Shown here in pieces: positions 18,032-26,297 of a DNA stretch of 42,189 nucleotides. Under the pieces are notes generated by a model. The model was not told the DNA's origin. It searched no databases and worked only from the letters and a program-made list of their open reading frames with translations. The DNA is taken from contig NZ_CALMFY010000204.1 in NCBI RefSeq assembly GCF_937863485.1, positions 1-42,189 of the forward strand, in the 5' to 3' direction. Positions within the stretch are counted from its first letter, which is position 1, and each line of letters starts with the position of its first letter. A program made the position numbers and the translations under genes. The stretch comes from an uncultured Nostoc sp. GTDB lineage: Bacteria; Cyanobacteriota; Cyanobacteriia; Cyanobacteriales; Nostocaceae.

Positions 18032-18403
18032 TTCACTTAACTACGAATTTTAGATTTTAGATTTTAGATTTTTTGGTTTATGTCTCAATGCCATTTGACG
18101 GCAGTTGCTTCTTTTAAGGGAGACGCGCAAGGGACAAGTCGGGAAACCGCTTGGGCGCACTGCCTCCTTTATGCCGGAGAACCCGTCTACCGCAGTGGCT
18201 CCCCTAGTGGACTGAACAAATCCAAAATGCTCAATTTAAAATCCTCAAGCCTCGTACCCAAGAGGCACGGGGTCAATCCAAAATCCAAAATTCAAAATTG
18301 GTTGACAAGTAAAACTTGGCGCGGTTGAGTTCCACGGCATCCGAGGTTCGCGCTTTTGCACAAACGTGGATCACTTAGAAGAGATTGGAGTGCCAGAATT
18401 TGT
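18032..18403. repeat. Repeat-rich spacer between prfC and the M48-like gene
   Basis: Three exact tandem copies of the heptamer ATTTTAG occupy 18047-18067, a short tandemly repeated sequence of the kind known from heterocyst-forming cyanobacteria. Around 18118-18205 lies GC-rich repeat sequence (GGAGACGCGCAAGGG, CCGCAGTGGCTCCCC), and 18260-18300 has degenerate repeats of ATCCAAAA. An open frame at 18080-18328 runs through these repeats and is not called. Confidence 0.6.
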
Positions 18404-20668
18404 ATGCCTTCACATGCCAAATCGTCTTTGGAGGCTGGTTTAGTTGCCCTCAAGCAGGGAAATTATCAAACAGCGATCGCTCAACTAGAACCTATTGCTA
18501 GCAGCCAAAATCATGCGACTGCTAGCTTACAAGCCCAGGTTGGTTTAGTGATGGCTTATGCTCGCTGTGGCGAAGTTCCCAAAGCGATCGCTATTTCCCA
18601 GAATCTCATTGAGAGTAACAATCCGCAAGTTCAAGAGTGGGCAACACGCGCTCTCGAACACCTGACAAAACGTAAAAAACCTGATCAAGAATCAAAAAAT
18701 GTCGAAACTGGATTTGTTGCCTTTGAGAATTCAACCCCAGATTCTCCTCCAGTTACCCCCCCGGTAACTTCTACATTTGAGGAAAAGCCAGAAGATCAAG
18801 TAATCGAAACCAAGAGTGACGACACCCCGCCAATGGTGGCACTAGGTAGACTCAAAGCTACAGTAGCGACACCACTACCTCCACCAACTGCACCCCTAAA
18901 CGGTTTCATGGGTTCTGTAACCCGCACCCAAGCCAAATTATTCGGCGTTATTTATTGGCGGCAAGCCCAACGCGCCAGAGCATGGCAACCCCTACGTAAA
19001 CCGAAATTAATACCCTTGCGGTTGCTGGCAGCAGGAACATTCATCGCCCTGTTTTGGGTAATGCGAGAAATCCTCAAGTTAGCAATGGGATTCATCAACC
19101 TAACTTTAGTCAAACTGCCCTATGTGGAGCCTGTACAGCTTTTATACCGCGACCCTACTCAATTGTTGCTAGTAGTATTGGTGATTTTGATCGGAGTATC
19201 ACCTTGGTTGCTGGATCTGCTACTGGCGAACTTGTATGGTCAGCGAGAATTTCCCAAGGATGTATTGAATGCCCATAGCCGCGAAGCCGTTCGGGTGCTA
19301 CAACGTTGTTGCCAACAGCGGCACTGGCCGTTACCCAAACTGCGGATTTTACCAATGGCTGCACCAATTATCCTGACCTATGGTAGTTTACCACGTAATG
19401 CCAGGATTGTTGTCAGTCAAGGGCTATTACAGCAACTGGCAGATGATGAAATTGCCACTATCTACGCCACGCAGCTAGGGCATATTGCTCATTGGGATTT
19501 TGCTGTGATGTCTTTGTTGCTGCTGGTGACACTACCAACTCATAAGCTATATCAGCAAATGTCGCAGTGGGGAGACAAAATATCAGGGAAAATTTGGCGC
19601 TGGCCGGTGACAATTCTGGCTAGTCTAATTTATGGAGTTTGGTGTTTGCTGACTGGGACTGCATTATGGTTGTCGCGGTTGCGGCTTTATTATAGTGATC
19701 GCGTCGCCGCTGAAATTACTGGTAATCCCAATGCCCTGATTCGCGCCTTACTTAAAATTGCCATTGGAATTGCAGCTGATATCGAAAAACAAGAACACAC
19801 CAGTTGGCAACTGGAAAGCTTAAATCTCTTGACACCAGTGAGTCACCAACAAAGCCTGTCTTTGGGCACTATTGCCAGCAATCTATCTTTTGAATCCTTT
19901 TTGAAGTGGGATACTGCCAATCCCTATCGCCAATGGTTTACAATTAACAATAGCCATCCGCTGATGGGCGATCGCATCGAACGCCTCTGCCAAATAGCCC
20001 GTCACTGGCATCTAGACACCGAACTACATTTTCCTAGTGAACCATCAAAGGTTAAGCGTCAGTCTTTCTTATTACAAATCGCTCCCTGGTTAGGAATTCC
20101 TCTAGGGGTTGTGTTTGCAGCTTTGGTCTGGCTAACGTGGCAACTAGCATTCGCACTTAAGTTTTTAAATCTAAAGTGGATATATGAAGATTGGTCTTTC
20201 ATTACAGGCTGCCTTCTAATTGGTTTTAGCATCGGTACAGTGATGCGGATTAATTCTTTCTTCCCCGATATTAAACCTGCCACTGTGCAAACTGACTGCC
20301 TACCCAACCTGTTAGCTGACCCTTGTGCCTTACCGATTGACAGTATCAGCGTGCGGATTGTGGGTAAACTATTAGGTCGTCAAGGCACTAGCAACTCCCT
20401 AGCGCAAGATTTAATTCTCCAATCCAGTGCAGGTTTAGTGAAATTACACCACGTTTCTTGGCTAGGACAGTCAGTCAATCACCAGGATCTGATCGGTCGG
20501 CAAATTATCGTCACAGGTTGGTTCCGACGAGGAGCAACACCTTGGATCGATATCCAAACTCTGGAAACTCAAAGTGGTAAAACTATTCATAGCCCTCATC
20601 CCATTTGGTCTATTTTTTTGGCAGTTGCAGCACAGGCTTGGGGCGCATACGTTTTTCTCAGTGGTTAG
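18404..20668 (+). CDS. TPR and M48-peptidase-like membrane protein lacking the zinc site
   Basis: Taking ATG 18404 as start gives 754 residues (a TTG 48 bp upstream would add 16). Layout: TPR-like repeats (about 8-90), a Pro/Thr-rich linker (to 175), hydrophobic helices (about 204-235 and 253-275), an M48/HtpX-like peptidase domain (about 285-535), another hydrophobic pair (about 560-620), then a small beta-rich C-terminal domain and a last helix. M48 enzymes need HExxH plus a Glu further on. Here the motif reads TQLGH (356-360) and the later EYxAD-type site reads LYYSD (428-432), so the first His, the catalytic Glu and the third ligand are all replaced. Flanking sequence (DDEIATIYA before, MGDRIERL after) is conserved. 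I infer a membrane pseudoprotease, perhaps a scaffold. Confidence 0.8.
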   Translation: MPSHAKSSLEAGLVALKQGNYQTAIAQLEPIASSQNHATASLQAQVGLVMAYARCGEVPKAIAISQNLIESNNPQVQEWATRALEHLTKRKKPDQESKNVETGFVAFENSTPDSPPVTPPVTSTFEEKPEDQVIETKSDDTPPMVALGRLKATVATPLPPPTAPLNGFMGSVTRTQAKLFGVIYWRQAQRARAWQPLRKPKLIPLRLLAAGTFIALFWVMREILKLAMGFINLTLVKLPYVEPVQLLYRDPTQLLLVVLVILIGVSPWLLDLLLANLYGQREFPKDVLNAHSREAVRVLQRCCQQRHWPLPKLRILPMAAPIILTYGSLPRNARIVVSQGLLQQLADDEIATIYATQLGHIAHWDFAVMSLLLLVTLPTHKLYQQMSQWGDKISGKIWRWPVTILASLIYGVWCLLTGTALWLSRLRLYYSDRVAAEITGNPNALIRALLKIAIGIAADIEKQEHTSWQLESLNLLTPVSHQQSLSLGTIASNLSFESFLKWDTANPYRQWFTINNSHPLMGDRIERLCQIARHWHLDTELHFPSEPSKVKRQSFLLQIAPWLGIPLGVVFAALVWLTWQLAFALKFLNLKWIYEDWSFITGCLLIGFSIGTVMRINSFFPDIKPATVQTDCLPNLLADPCALPIDSISVRIVGKLLGRQGTSNSLAQDLILQSSAGLVKLHHVSWLGQSVNHQDLIGRQIIVTGWFRRGATPWIDIQTLETQSGKTIHSPHPIWSIFLAVAAQAWGAYVFLSG

Positions 20669-20867
20669 TCATTGGTCAGAAGAAAATAAACAACTGACAA
20701 AGGACAAACCGAAATGTAAACAAAAATTGCAGGTTTTCTGGAAAAGTGTTACATTTATTTACACAAACAATAGCAACCGACATAACTCAGCATTACAGCT
20801 TAGTTATGAACTCGGATGCTTTTCCCCCACTCCATACCTTTTTATCCTCCCAACACAGCAGGAAATT

Positions 20868-20890
20868 AACCAGCCACTGGCTGGTTTTTG
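20868..20890 (+). terminator. Terminator downstream of the M48-like gene
   Basis: AACCAGCC (20868-20875) pairs with GGCTGGTT (20879-20886) around a 3-nt loop and runs into TTTGTTT. It lies 200 bp after the stop codon of the M48-like gene. Confidence 0.65.
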
Positions 20891-21013
20891 TTTCAAAATA
20901 TTCTCCCTTAAATAAAAAAATGGGTTTTATGTTATGTTACGATGCAATAATACTAACGTCGCAAAAGTATGCGCTAAACTAGCTACGTAGAAAATACCGT
21001 GGTAATGTAAGGA

Positions 21014-21129
21014 ATGGTATTTGATTCTGCGAAAAAGGCATGGAAGAAAGCGTGTACTTTAGCAGGCACTACGCTATTAAATTTACAATTCTTAGAATTA
21101 AGGTGTTATTAGCTCACAATAGTGTGAGC
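21014..21129 (+). other. Possible 32-codon small ORF with hairpin
   Basis: Within the 632-bp gap 20669-21301, ATG 21014 to TAG 21112 encodes MVFDSAKKAWKKACTLAGTT followed by 12 more residues, a basic amphipathic peptide. Directly after it GCTCACA (21112-21118) pairs with TGTGAGC (21123-21129), followed by CTTT. AAGG precedes the ATG but sits too close for an ideal ribosome site. This may be a leader or chance; the rest of the gap should hold the promoter and 5' leader of the RNA-binding-protein gene. Confidence 0.22.
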
Positions 21130-21301
21130 CTTTGGATTAAACAAGCTTGATCCCGACGAAAAACTGTATTGTATAGGTTGACAGTTTTGAGCAAAAAAAT
21201 TGGTTGATGGCAGTCTTTGTCAATAGCATCTATTTCAAAGCCAAAGCCAAGTGATTGTTTTCTCCCCTTGCCATGTTCATTTAACTCTGGAGGTATAGTT
21301 C

Positions 21302-21817
21302 ATGCCCGTTCGCCTATATATAGGTAATTTGCCTAAAGAAGAAATAGATCGTCAAGATCTGCAAGCAGTTTTTGCAGCAGAAGGTGATGCTGTAACTACT
21401 AAATTAATTAAAGACCGCAAAACTGGCAAATGCCGTGGTTTCGGTTTTCTTACCGTCAACAACGACGAACAAGCTGACGAAATCATTGAAAAGTACAATG
21501 GTCAGATGTTCAAAGACACTCCCATTAAGCTAGAGAAGGCATTACCTCGGACAAAGGGTGAGGAGGGCGAGGAGCAAGCTCCTAAAGCAGTTACTCTTCC
21601 TACTACGAGTACCCCGATTCCTAGTGTTAATAGAGAAGGTAGAGAAGGTAGCCGTCGTGAGAAAGGTTCTAAGAAGCCTCGTCGTGGCGGCGGTGGCGGA
21701 GCTTCTCGTGAAAGTACCACTACAACTACAGATTCAGACGCTATTCGTCCAGATCCTCGTTGGGCTTCAGAATTAGAAAAGCTGAAGCAAATGCTAGCTG
21801 CACAAACTACAAATTAA
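21302..21817 (+). CDS. RRM-domain RNA-binding protein with long basic tail
   Basis: A 171-residue protein. Residues 1-80 form one RNA recognition motif with RNP2 LYIGNL (5-10) and RNP1 KCRGFGFLTV (about 43-52). The tail is longer than in ordinary cyanobacterial Rbp proteins: an acidic stretch EEGEEQ, then a Ser/Arg/Lys/Gly-rich segment with REGREGSRREKGSKKPRR and a Gly run, a Thr run, and a final helix RWASELEKLKQMLAAQ. A ribosome-binding site GGAGG (21289-21293) sits 8 nt before the ATG. Related Rbp proteins are single-stranded RNA binders, several induced by cold; the role of this longer form is not established. A 484-nt leader is possible. Confidence 0.9.
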   Translation: MPVRLYIGNLPKEEIDRQDLQAVFAAEGDAVTTKLIKDRKTGKCRGFGFLTVNNDEQADEIIEKYNGQMFKDTPIKLEKALPRTKGEEGEEQAPKAVTLPTTSTPIPSVNREGREGSRREKGSKKPRRGGGGGASRESTTTTTDSDAIRPDPRWASELEKLKQMLAAQTTN

Positions 21818-21832
21818 TCCCTAAGGGAGAGA

Positions 21833-21880
21833 AATTAAAAATTAAAAATCAGAATTTTTTTTGATTTTTAATTTTTAATT
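21833..21880 (+). terminator. Perfect AT-rich inverted repeat after the RRM gene
   Basis: Perfect 19-bp arms (21833-21851 and 21862-21880), AATTAAAAATTAAAAATCA and its complement, flank a 10-nt loop containing a T-run. It begins 15 bp after the stop codon. The AT-only stem is weak per base pair, but its position suggests a transcript end. Confidence 0.5.
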
Positions 21881-22112
21881 ATCCATTATTACCTAGCTGC
21901 TTAGTTAAAAGTTACTTGCAGCTAATTTTGTAAGTATGATCGCATAGTCAAATCAAACGACACATAAATTTCACTTATTTCCCATACTTACGTAATAGCA
22001 ATAAGTCTATACTGATACAACAGTAACTTCTATAGAGTTACTGTCAAAACCTGCTTATAAAAAAATTAAGTTTTTGTGATTAGACGTATTCAAAAACCTG
22101 ACCGAAGTGAAT

Positions 22113-22141
22113 GCGATGCCTACGGCGGGCTGCGCCTACGC
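22113..22141 (+). repeat. Dispersed GC-rich repeat, fullest copy
   Basis: GCGATGCCTACGGCGGGC followed by TGCGCCTACGC. The two halves are partly complementary (GCCTACGGCGGGC against TGCGCCTACGC), so the RNA can fold. It lies in the 21818-22270 gap, which otherwise holds only the AT-rich inverted repeat and the sufE promoter region. Confidence 0.75.
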
Positions 22142-22270
22142 AGTAATTATCTGGATTTGACAGGTTATAGTCAGTAATGGCTAGTTTCATACTGCCAAGT
22201 GAACGGTCGGCGCAATCGCTCGAAAGATAATTTACACTCAAAGTGATACCGATCATTTGCAGCTTCTGTT

Positions 22271-22711
22271 ATGTCCTCAACTCTAGATTCTTTGCCACCT
22301 GCGCTCGCTAAAATTGTCCAGCGCTTTCAACGCGCTTCCGAACCGAAGCGACGCTATGAACAGCTAATCTGGTATGCTCAGAAGCTCAATGAGTTCCCAG
22401 AAGCTGAAAAATTAGCCGAAAATAAAGTTCCTGGTTGCGTGTCTCAAGTTTATATCACCGCAGCCTTGGATGACGGGAAAGTTGTGTTTCAGGGCGATTC
22501 CGATTCCCAGTTAACCAAAGGATTAGTAGGGCTTCTGGTTGAAGGATTGGATGGACTAACGCCAACTGAGATTGTCCAACTTACTCCAGATTTTATTCAA
22601 GCAACAGGTTTAAACGTTAGTCTGACACCTTCCCGTGCTAATGGGTTTTACAACATTTTTAAAACCATGCAAAAAAAAGCATTGGAATGTAAGTTAGATT
22701 TGCCTAGCTAA
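22271..22711 (+). CDS. sufE: SufE family sulfur-acceptor protein
   Basis: A 146-residue SufE protein. It takes persulfide sulfur from the cysteine desulfurase SufS on its own cysteine and passes it to the SufBCD scaffold for Fe-S cluster assembly. The acceptor is Cys56 in NKVPGCVSQVY, and the C-terminal block SRANGFYNIFKTMQKKA is typical. Length is normal. In this window it stands alone rather than in a suf operon. Confidence 0.93.
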   Translation: MSSTLDSLPPALAKIVQRFQRASEPKRRYEQLIWYAQKLNEFPEAEKLAENKVPGCVSQVYITAALDDGKVVFQGDSDSQLTKGLVGLLVEGLDGLTPTEIVQLTPDFIQATGLNVSLTPSRANGFYNIFKTMQKKALECKLDLPS

Positions 22712-22795
22712 ACTAGATAAGTGCAAATAAATCTCAAAAGTGAGGAGTTATAAGTTAAGAGTGATGAGTTTTGAATTCCTAACTCTTATATATAC

Positions 22796-22816
22796 AGACG
22801 CGATTGAATCGCGTCT
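22796..22816. repeat. Palindromic dispersed repeat
   Basis: AGACGCGATT (22796-22805) and AATCGCGTCT (22807-22816) form a perfect 10-bp palindrome around one G, followed by CTAC; this repeat type is common between Nostoc genes. It crosses the TTG at 22804, which argues against that codon as the start of the next gene. Confidence 0.7.
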
Positions 22817-22863
22817 CTACTTCTAACTCCTCATTCCTAACTCTGAATAATAAATTTAGTCAA

Positions 22864-23775
22864 ATGTCAACAAATTTATTATCTACCTCTGCTGCTATTG
22901 GCTTTGGTGGAGTAGTTCAAGAATATCTCTGGAATTGGGAAAATCAGCAATTGCGCGTTGTTTATGAAACCCTCGGTAAAGGTTCACCGCTATTGCTACT
23001 ACCAGCTTTCAGCACTGTTTCGACGCGTTTGGAAATGGGCGAACTAGCCAGGTTACTAGCTCCCCATTTTCAAGTTGTAGCCATAGACTGGCCTGGATTT
23101 GGACAATCTTCTCGCCCTAGTTTGAATTACCGACCGGAAATATATCAGCAATTTCTGGAAGATTTTGTCAAAACTATTTTTAATACCCCAATTACTGTGG
23201 TAGCGGCTGGTCATGCTGCTACTTACGTTTTACAATTAGCTGTGAAGCGGGCTGCTTTCTCACGGATTGTGTTGTTAGCTCCTACTTGGCGTGGGCCTTT
23301 GCCGACAATGGGAGCAAGTCAACAGATAGCTGGCATGGTGAGAGAATTAGTGCGATCGCCTATACTTGGTCAAGCTCTCTACAAACTCAACACTACCCAA
23401 TCTTTCTTAAGTTTTATGTACCGCCGCCATGTGTTTACTGACGCGGCTAAAATTACACCCAGTTTCATTGAGAAGAAATGGCAAACGACTCAACAACCAG
23501 GAGCGCGATTTGCATCTGCTGCTTTTGTAACTGGTAATCTCGATGCTGTACATGAACAATCTGATTTTCTGGAACTTGTGCAGTCTTTAACCGTACCGCT
23601 CATGGTAGTAATTGGGGAATCCAGTCCCCCTAAATCACGAGAAGAAATGAACGCTTTGGTAGCCTTACCAGGAGTAAAAAGCGTCGTCGTTCCTGGTTCT
23701 CTGGGACTACATGAAGAATACCCAGCAGTTGTTTTAGAAGCAGTTCAAGATTTTTTGTTCTCTTCAGAAAATTAA
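22864..23775 (+). CDS. Alpha/beta-hydrolase-fold protein lacking the catalytic serine
   Basis: From ATG 22864 the protein has 303 residues; the frame is open to TTG 22804, but that part is repeat DNA. The fold is clear: strand and turn LLLLPAFSTVSTRLEM, then VVAIDWPGFGQSSRP, the elbow strand ITVVAAGHAATYVLQLA, a cap region, and PLMVVIGES near the end. At the nucleophile elbow the usual GHSxG reads GHAAT (Ala118 in place of Ser; codon at 23215-23217), and the strand that normally ends with the catalytic Asp reads GESSPP. A His remains in LGLHEEYP. Hydrolysis by the usual triad is therefore unlikely. It sits about 150 bp after sufE on the same strand, with repeats between them. Confidence 0.82.
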   Translation: MSTNLLSTSAAIGFGGVVQEYLWNWENQQLRVVYETLGKGSPLLLLPAFSTVSTRLEMGELARLLAPHFQVVAIDWPGFGQSSRPSLNYRPEIYQQFLEDFVKTIFNTPITVVAAGHAATYVLQLAVKRAAFSRIVLLAPTWRGPLPTMGASQQIAGMVRELVRSPILGQALYKLNTTQSFLSFMYRRHVFTDAAKITPSFIEKKWQTTQQPGARFASAAFVTGNLDAVHEQSDFLELVQSLTVPLMVVIGESSPPKSREEMNALVALPGVKSVVVPGSLGLHEEYPAVVLEAVQDFLFSSEN

Positions 23776-24035
23776 ATCCTCACTTATCCCTCAAAGTATA
23801 ATTTTATTGTTTGCGCTCATTATTATCACATAGCGCTTCTCGTTTGTATGCAATATACTCTGACCTCTCTCTTAAAAGGAGAGAGGCTTTAAATTTTACA
23901 GGGTGATGTAGTAAATGGTGTGAAATTAGCGATCGCTACATTGCACTGCTATATCTGCCCCTATTTCCGTTTGAGTACGGATCTCAATTTAATCTTTTTT
24001 AGGTTAAAAAATGAGCGTAAATCAAAATTTTAAAC

Positions 24036-24866
24036 ATGAGTAACAATCAGAAATTAAAATATTTATCTCTAGCGTATTGTGCGTATCTTGCACTGACAAT
24101 ATATTGGGACTTTCACTACACTGGCCCAGTTAAATTTTTGGGAGAAATGCAGATGAGTTTGTTTGGTAAGCAGTGGCAAGCTGTAAGTTTAATGATCGTT
24201 AATCTTCCAGTTATATCGTTAGTGACTTATTTACGCAATCGAGTTCAAAGCCAAAATCCAGATAAAGAATTTTCTGCTAAGTGGAATGTAATTGATGATT
24301 TGACAAGTAACCGACTTCTAAAAAATGCGCTCATGCCGATAATTATTTTAATTATCGGGCTTATTGTACTAAATATTACATTAGCGCAATCATTCGGCAA
24401 AGATATCGGTACGATTAACATCGCTCAACTAACTTCTGGCAAAATTGCTGATCATAGTTTTTATGCCAATATTTCAGGCTATCCAGATCCCAATGTGTTA
24501 GCAATACGAAAGGGAACTAGTATACCTCAAGTCTATATTGCATTGAGAGAGAATTCTCAGTCGAACACCCCGGTTCATTTGATTATTTCATTAAACAAGG
24601 GTGATATTGAAGAGTATGTTCACAAAGATCCAAAAAGTGAAATAGTAATGGTGAGTGGATTTGTGACTGAGGGTGGAGAAGGAGAAGTGAGAACGTGGTT
24701 AGAGAAGCAAGGAGTTGCCATTGCCGATAGTTACTGGACTATTATCCCTAAAGTTAATCTGAGTAACCGCAGTAGAGGGAAATATTCTTCAATATTTATA
24801 GCTATTGCCTTTATTAGTTTTGCCGCTTTTATCTTTTATAGAAATTCTAAAGAACAAACAGCATAG
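24036..24866 (+). CDS. Hypothetical membrane protein
   Basis: A 276-residue protein of no family I recognise. Three hydrophobic segments lie in the N-terminal 120 residues (about 6-24, 45-65 and 93-118), then an extracytoplasmic-looking domain (about 120-250) with DPNVLAIRKGTSIPQVYIAL and HLIISLNKGDIEEYVHKDPK, and a final helix (about 253-270). Codon use is more AT-rich than its neighbours. It has no obvious operon partner; 388 bp of repeat-bearing spacer separates it from the GTPase gene. The topology suggests a membrane-anchored periplasmic domain. Confidence 0.55.
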   Translation: MSNNQKLKYLSLAYCAYLALTIYWDFHYTGPVKFLGEMQMSLFGKQWQAVSLMIVNLPVISLVTYLRNRVQSQNPDKEFSAKWNVIDDLTSNRLLKNALMPIIILIIGLIVLNITLAQSFGKDIGTINIAQLTSGKIADHSFYANISGYPDPNVLAIRKGTSIPQVYIALRENSQSNTPVHLIISLNKGDIEEYVHKDPKSEIVMVSGFVTEGGEGEVRTWLEKQGVAIADSYWTIIPKVNLSNRSRGKYSSIFIAIAFISFAAFIFYRNSKEQTA

Positions 24867-24949
24867 CTGAATGTGGTATCACCGTGCCAAAACCGGAAAA
24901 TTATACACTAAGGCTGAAACTAATATAAAGTAAGCTTTTTAATAATTAT

Positions 24950-25021
24950 CAGTTGTCAGTTAAAATTGTAAGTCAATTGGGAGTCAGAGTCCCCCATTAT
25001 ATCGGCGTTAACTGATAACTG
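24950..25021. repeat. Short inverted-repeat element
   Basis: CAGTTGTCAGTTA (24950-24962) and TAACTGATAACTG (25009-25021) are inverted arms with one mismatch enclosing 46 bp, like a very small mobile repeat. It lies in the 24867-25254 spacer. Shorter copies of the same words (AACTGAAAACTAATCACTG) follow. Confidence 0.5.
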
Positions 25022-25212
25022 AAAACTAATCACTGAAAACCGATTAGTGGTTGTATACAATATTCCTATCAGGCTACCCCAATTTGGGAATATTTATTAC
25101 TTATTATAGATGCAGAGAAATAGAATCTTTCTTAATTAAATTATGTGATGATTTTGCTGAAGCCTAAAAGAAGGCAAGCTAGCACAAAAATATAAAAAGA
25201 TTTATCATAGGC

Positions 25213-25225
25213 GATAATGATTATC
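25213..25225. promoter_or_regulatory. Fur/Zur-type operator before the COG0523 GTPase
   Basis: GATAATGATTATC is a perfect 6-1-6 palindrome ending 29 bp before the ATG at 25255. It matches the core of published cyanobacterial Zur boxes (TGATAAT-N-ATTATCA) and the classic Fur core. COG0523 genes are frequent Zur targets, which favours zinc over iron. A partial match (TGATAATTATTA, minus strand, about 24940-24952) lies farther upstream. Confidence 0.65.
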
Positions 25226-25254
25226 CACAAAGGGAGACAAGGGGAATTTAGAGT

Positions 25255-26226
25255 ATGGTGGCTGACGTAATTAACAATTCAGTTCCCGTTACTGTTCTTA
25301 CAGGCTACTTGGGAGCAGGTAAAACGACTCTACTTAATCACATCCTCACCTACGAACACGGCAAGAAAGTTGCTGTGATTGTCAATGAATTTGGGGAAGT
25401 GGGTATTGATAATCAATTGATTATCGATGCAGATGAAGAAATTTTTGAAATGAACAATGGCTGTATCTGTTGTACAGTACGCGGCGACTTAATTCGGATC
25501 ATCGGCAATTTGATGAAGCGGCGCGATAAATTTGACCATTTAGTAATTGAAACGACTGGATTAGCCGATCCAGCACCAGTGATTCAGACATTTTTTGTTG
25601 ATGAAGATTTGCAAAGCCAACTGTCTCTAGATGCGGTGGTGACAGTCGTAGATGCCAAGCATATTTTGCAGCATTGGGATGCAGACGAAGCACAAGAACA
25701 GATTGCCTTTGCCGATGTAATTTTACTTAATAAAACTGATTTAGTAGCGCCAGAAGAGTTGGATGAATTAGAAAAACGGATTCGGGCGATGAATGCGATC
25801 GCAAAAATCTACCGTACCCAAAATTCTGAATTAGGAATGGATGCTTTATTAGGTGTGAAAGCCTTTGATTTAGACCGGGCATTAGAAATTGATCCAGATT
25901 TTTTAGGCGAAGATGCTCATGTACACGATGAAACTGTCTTTTCTGTGGCTTTAGTAGAAGCAGGCGCAGTCGATGGAGAAAAATTAAACGCTTGGATTTC
26001 CGAGTTACTGCGTACCCAAGGGCCAGATATCTTTCGGATGAAAGGCATTTTAAATATTGCTGGAGAAGATAATCGATTTGTGTTTCAAGGAGTACATATG
26101 ATATTTGATGGCAAACCCGATCGCCCCTGGAAATCAAGTGAAACTCCTAAAAACGAACTGGTCTTCATCGGTCGCAATCTTGATGCAGCCCAACTCAAGC
26201 AAGATTTTCTCGCCTGTCTGGTATAA
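25255..26226 (+). CDS. COG0523 (CobW/P47K) metal GTPase
   Basis: A 323-residue G3E-family GTPase, a class proposed to insert or traffic metals, often zinc. Walker A is GYLGAGKTT (17-25), the metal-binding CxCC motif is Cys70-Ile-Cys72-Cys73 (NNGCICCTVRGDL), the Walker B region is ETTGLADPAP (99-108), and the base-specificity motif is NKTD (159-162). The C-terminal domain includes DAHVHDETVF and ends at residue 323. A Fur/Zur-type palindrome lies just before the gene, so zinc-starvation induction is likely. The WD40 gene follows 72 bp downstream on the same strand and probably belongs to the same transcript. The specific client protein is unknown. Confidence 0.92.
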   Translation: MVADVINNSVPVTVLTGYLGAGKTTLLNHILTYEHGKKVAVIVNEFGEVGIDNQLIIDADEEIFEMNNGCICCTVRGDLIRIIGNLMKRRDKFDHLVIETTGLADPAPVIQTFFVDEDLQSQLSLDAVVTVVDAKHILQHWDADEAQEQIAFADVILLNKTDLVAPEELDELEKRIRAMNAIAKIYRTQNSELGMDALLGVKAFDLDRALEIDPDFLGEDAHVHDETVFSVALVEAGAVDGEKLNAWISELLRTQGPDIFRMKGILNIAGEDNRFVFQGVHMIFDGKPDRPWKSSETPKNELVFIGRNLDAAQLKQDFLACLV

Positions 26227-26297
26227 AAAGGGAGTTAGGAGTTATCAGTTAAAAATTCAAAACTCCTAACTTCTAACTTTTAACTCCTGTAGAAAAT

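Noticed and set aside
18080..18328. 82-codon frame between prfC and the M48-like gene
   Set aside because: It is composed of intergenic repeat sequence with no protein family resemblance.
20574..20982. Overlapping short frames after the M48-like gene
   Set aside because: They overlap the end of the real gene or its terminator and show no protein features.
22804..22863. TTG-started N-terminal extension of the alpha/beta-hydrolase-fold gene
   Set aside because: The codons lie in a palindromic dispersed repeat and spacer repeats; the ATG at 22864 is more credible.
25727..26137. 136-codon minus-strand frame inside the GTPase gene
   Set aside because: It is antisense to a well-supported G3E GTPase and has no family resemblance.
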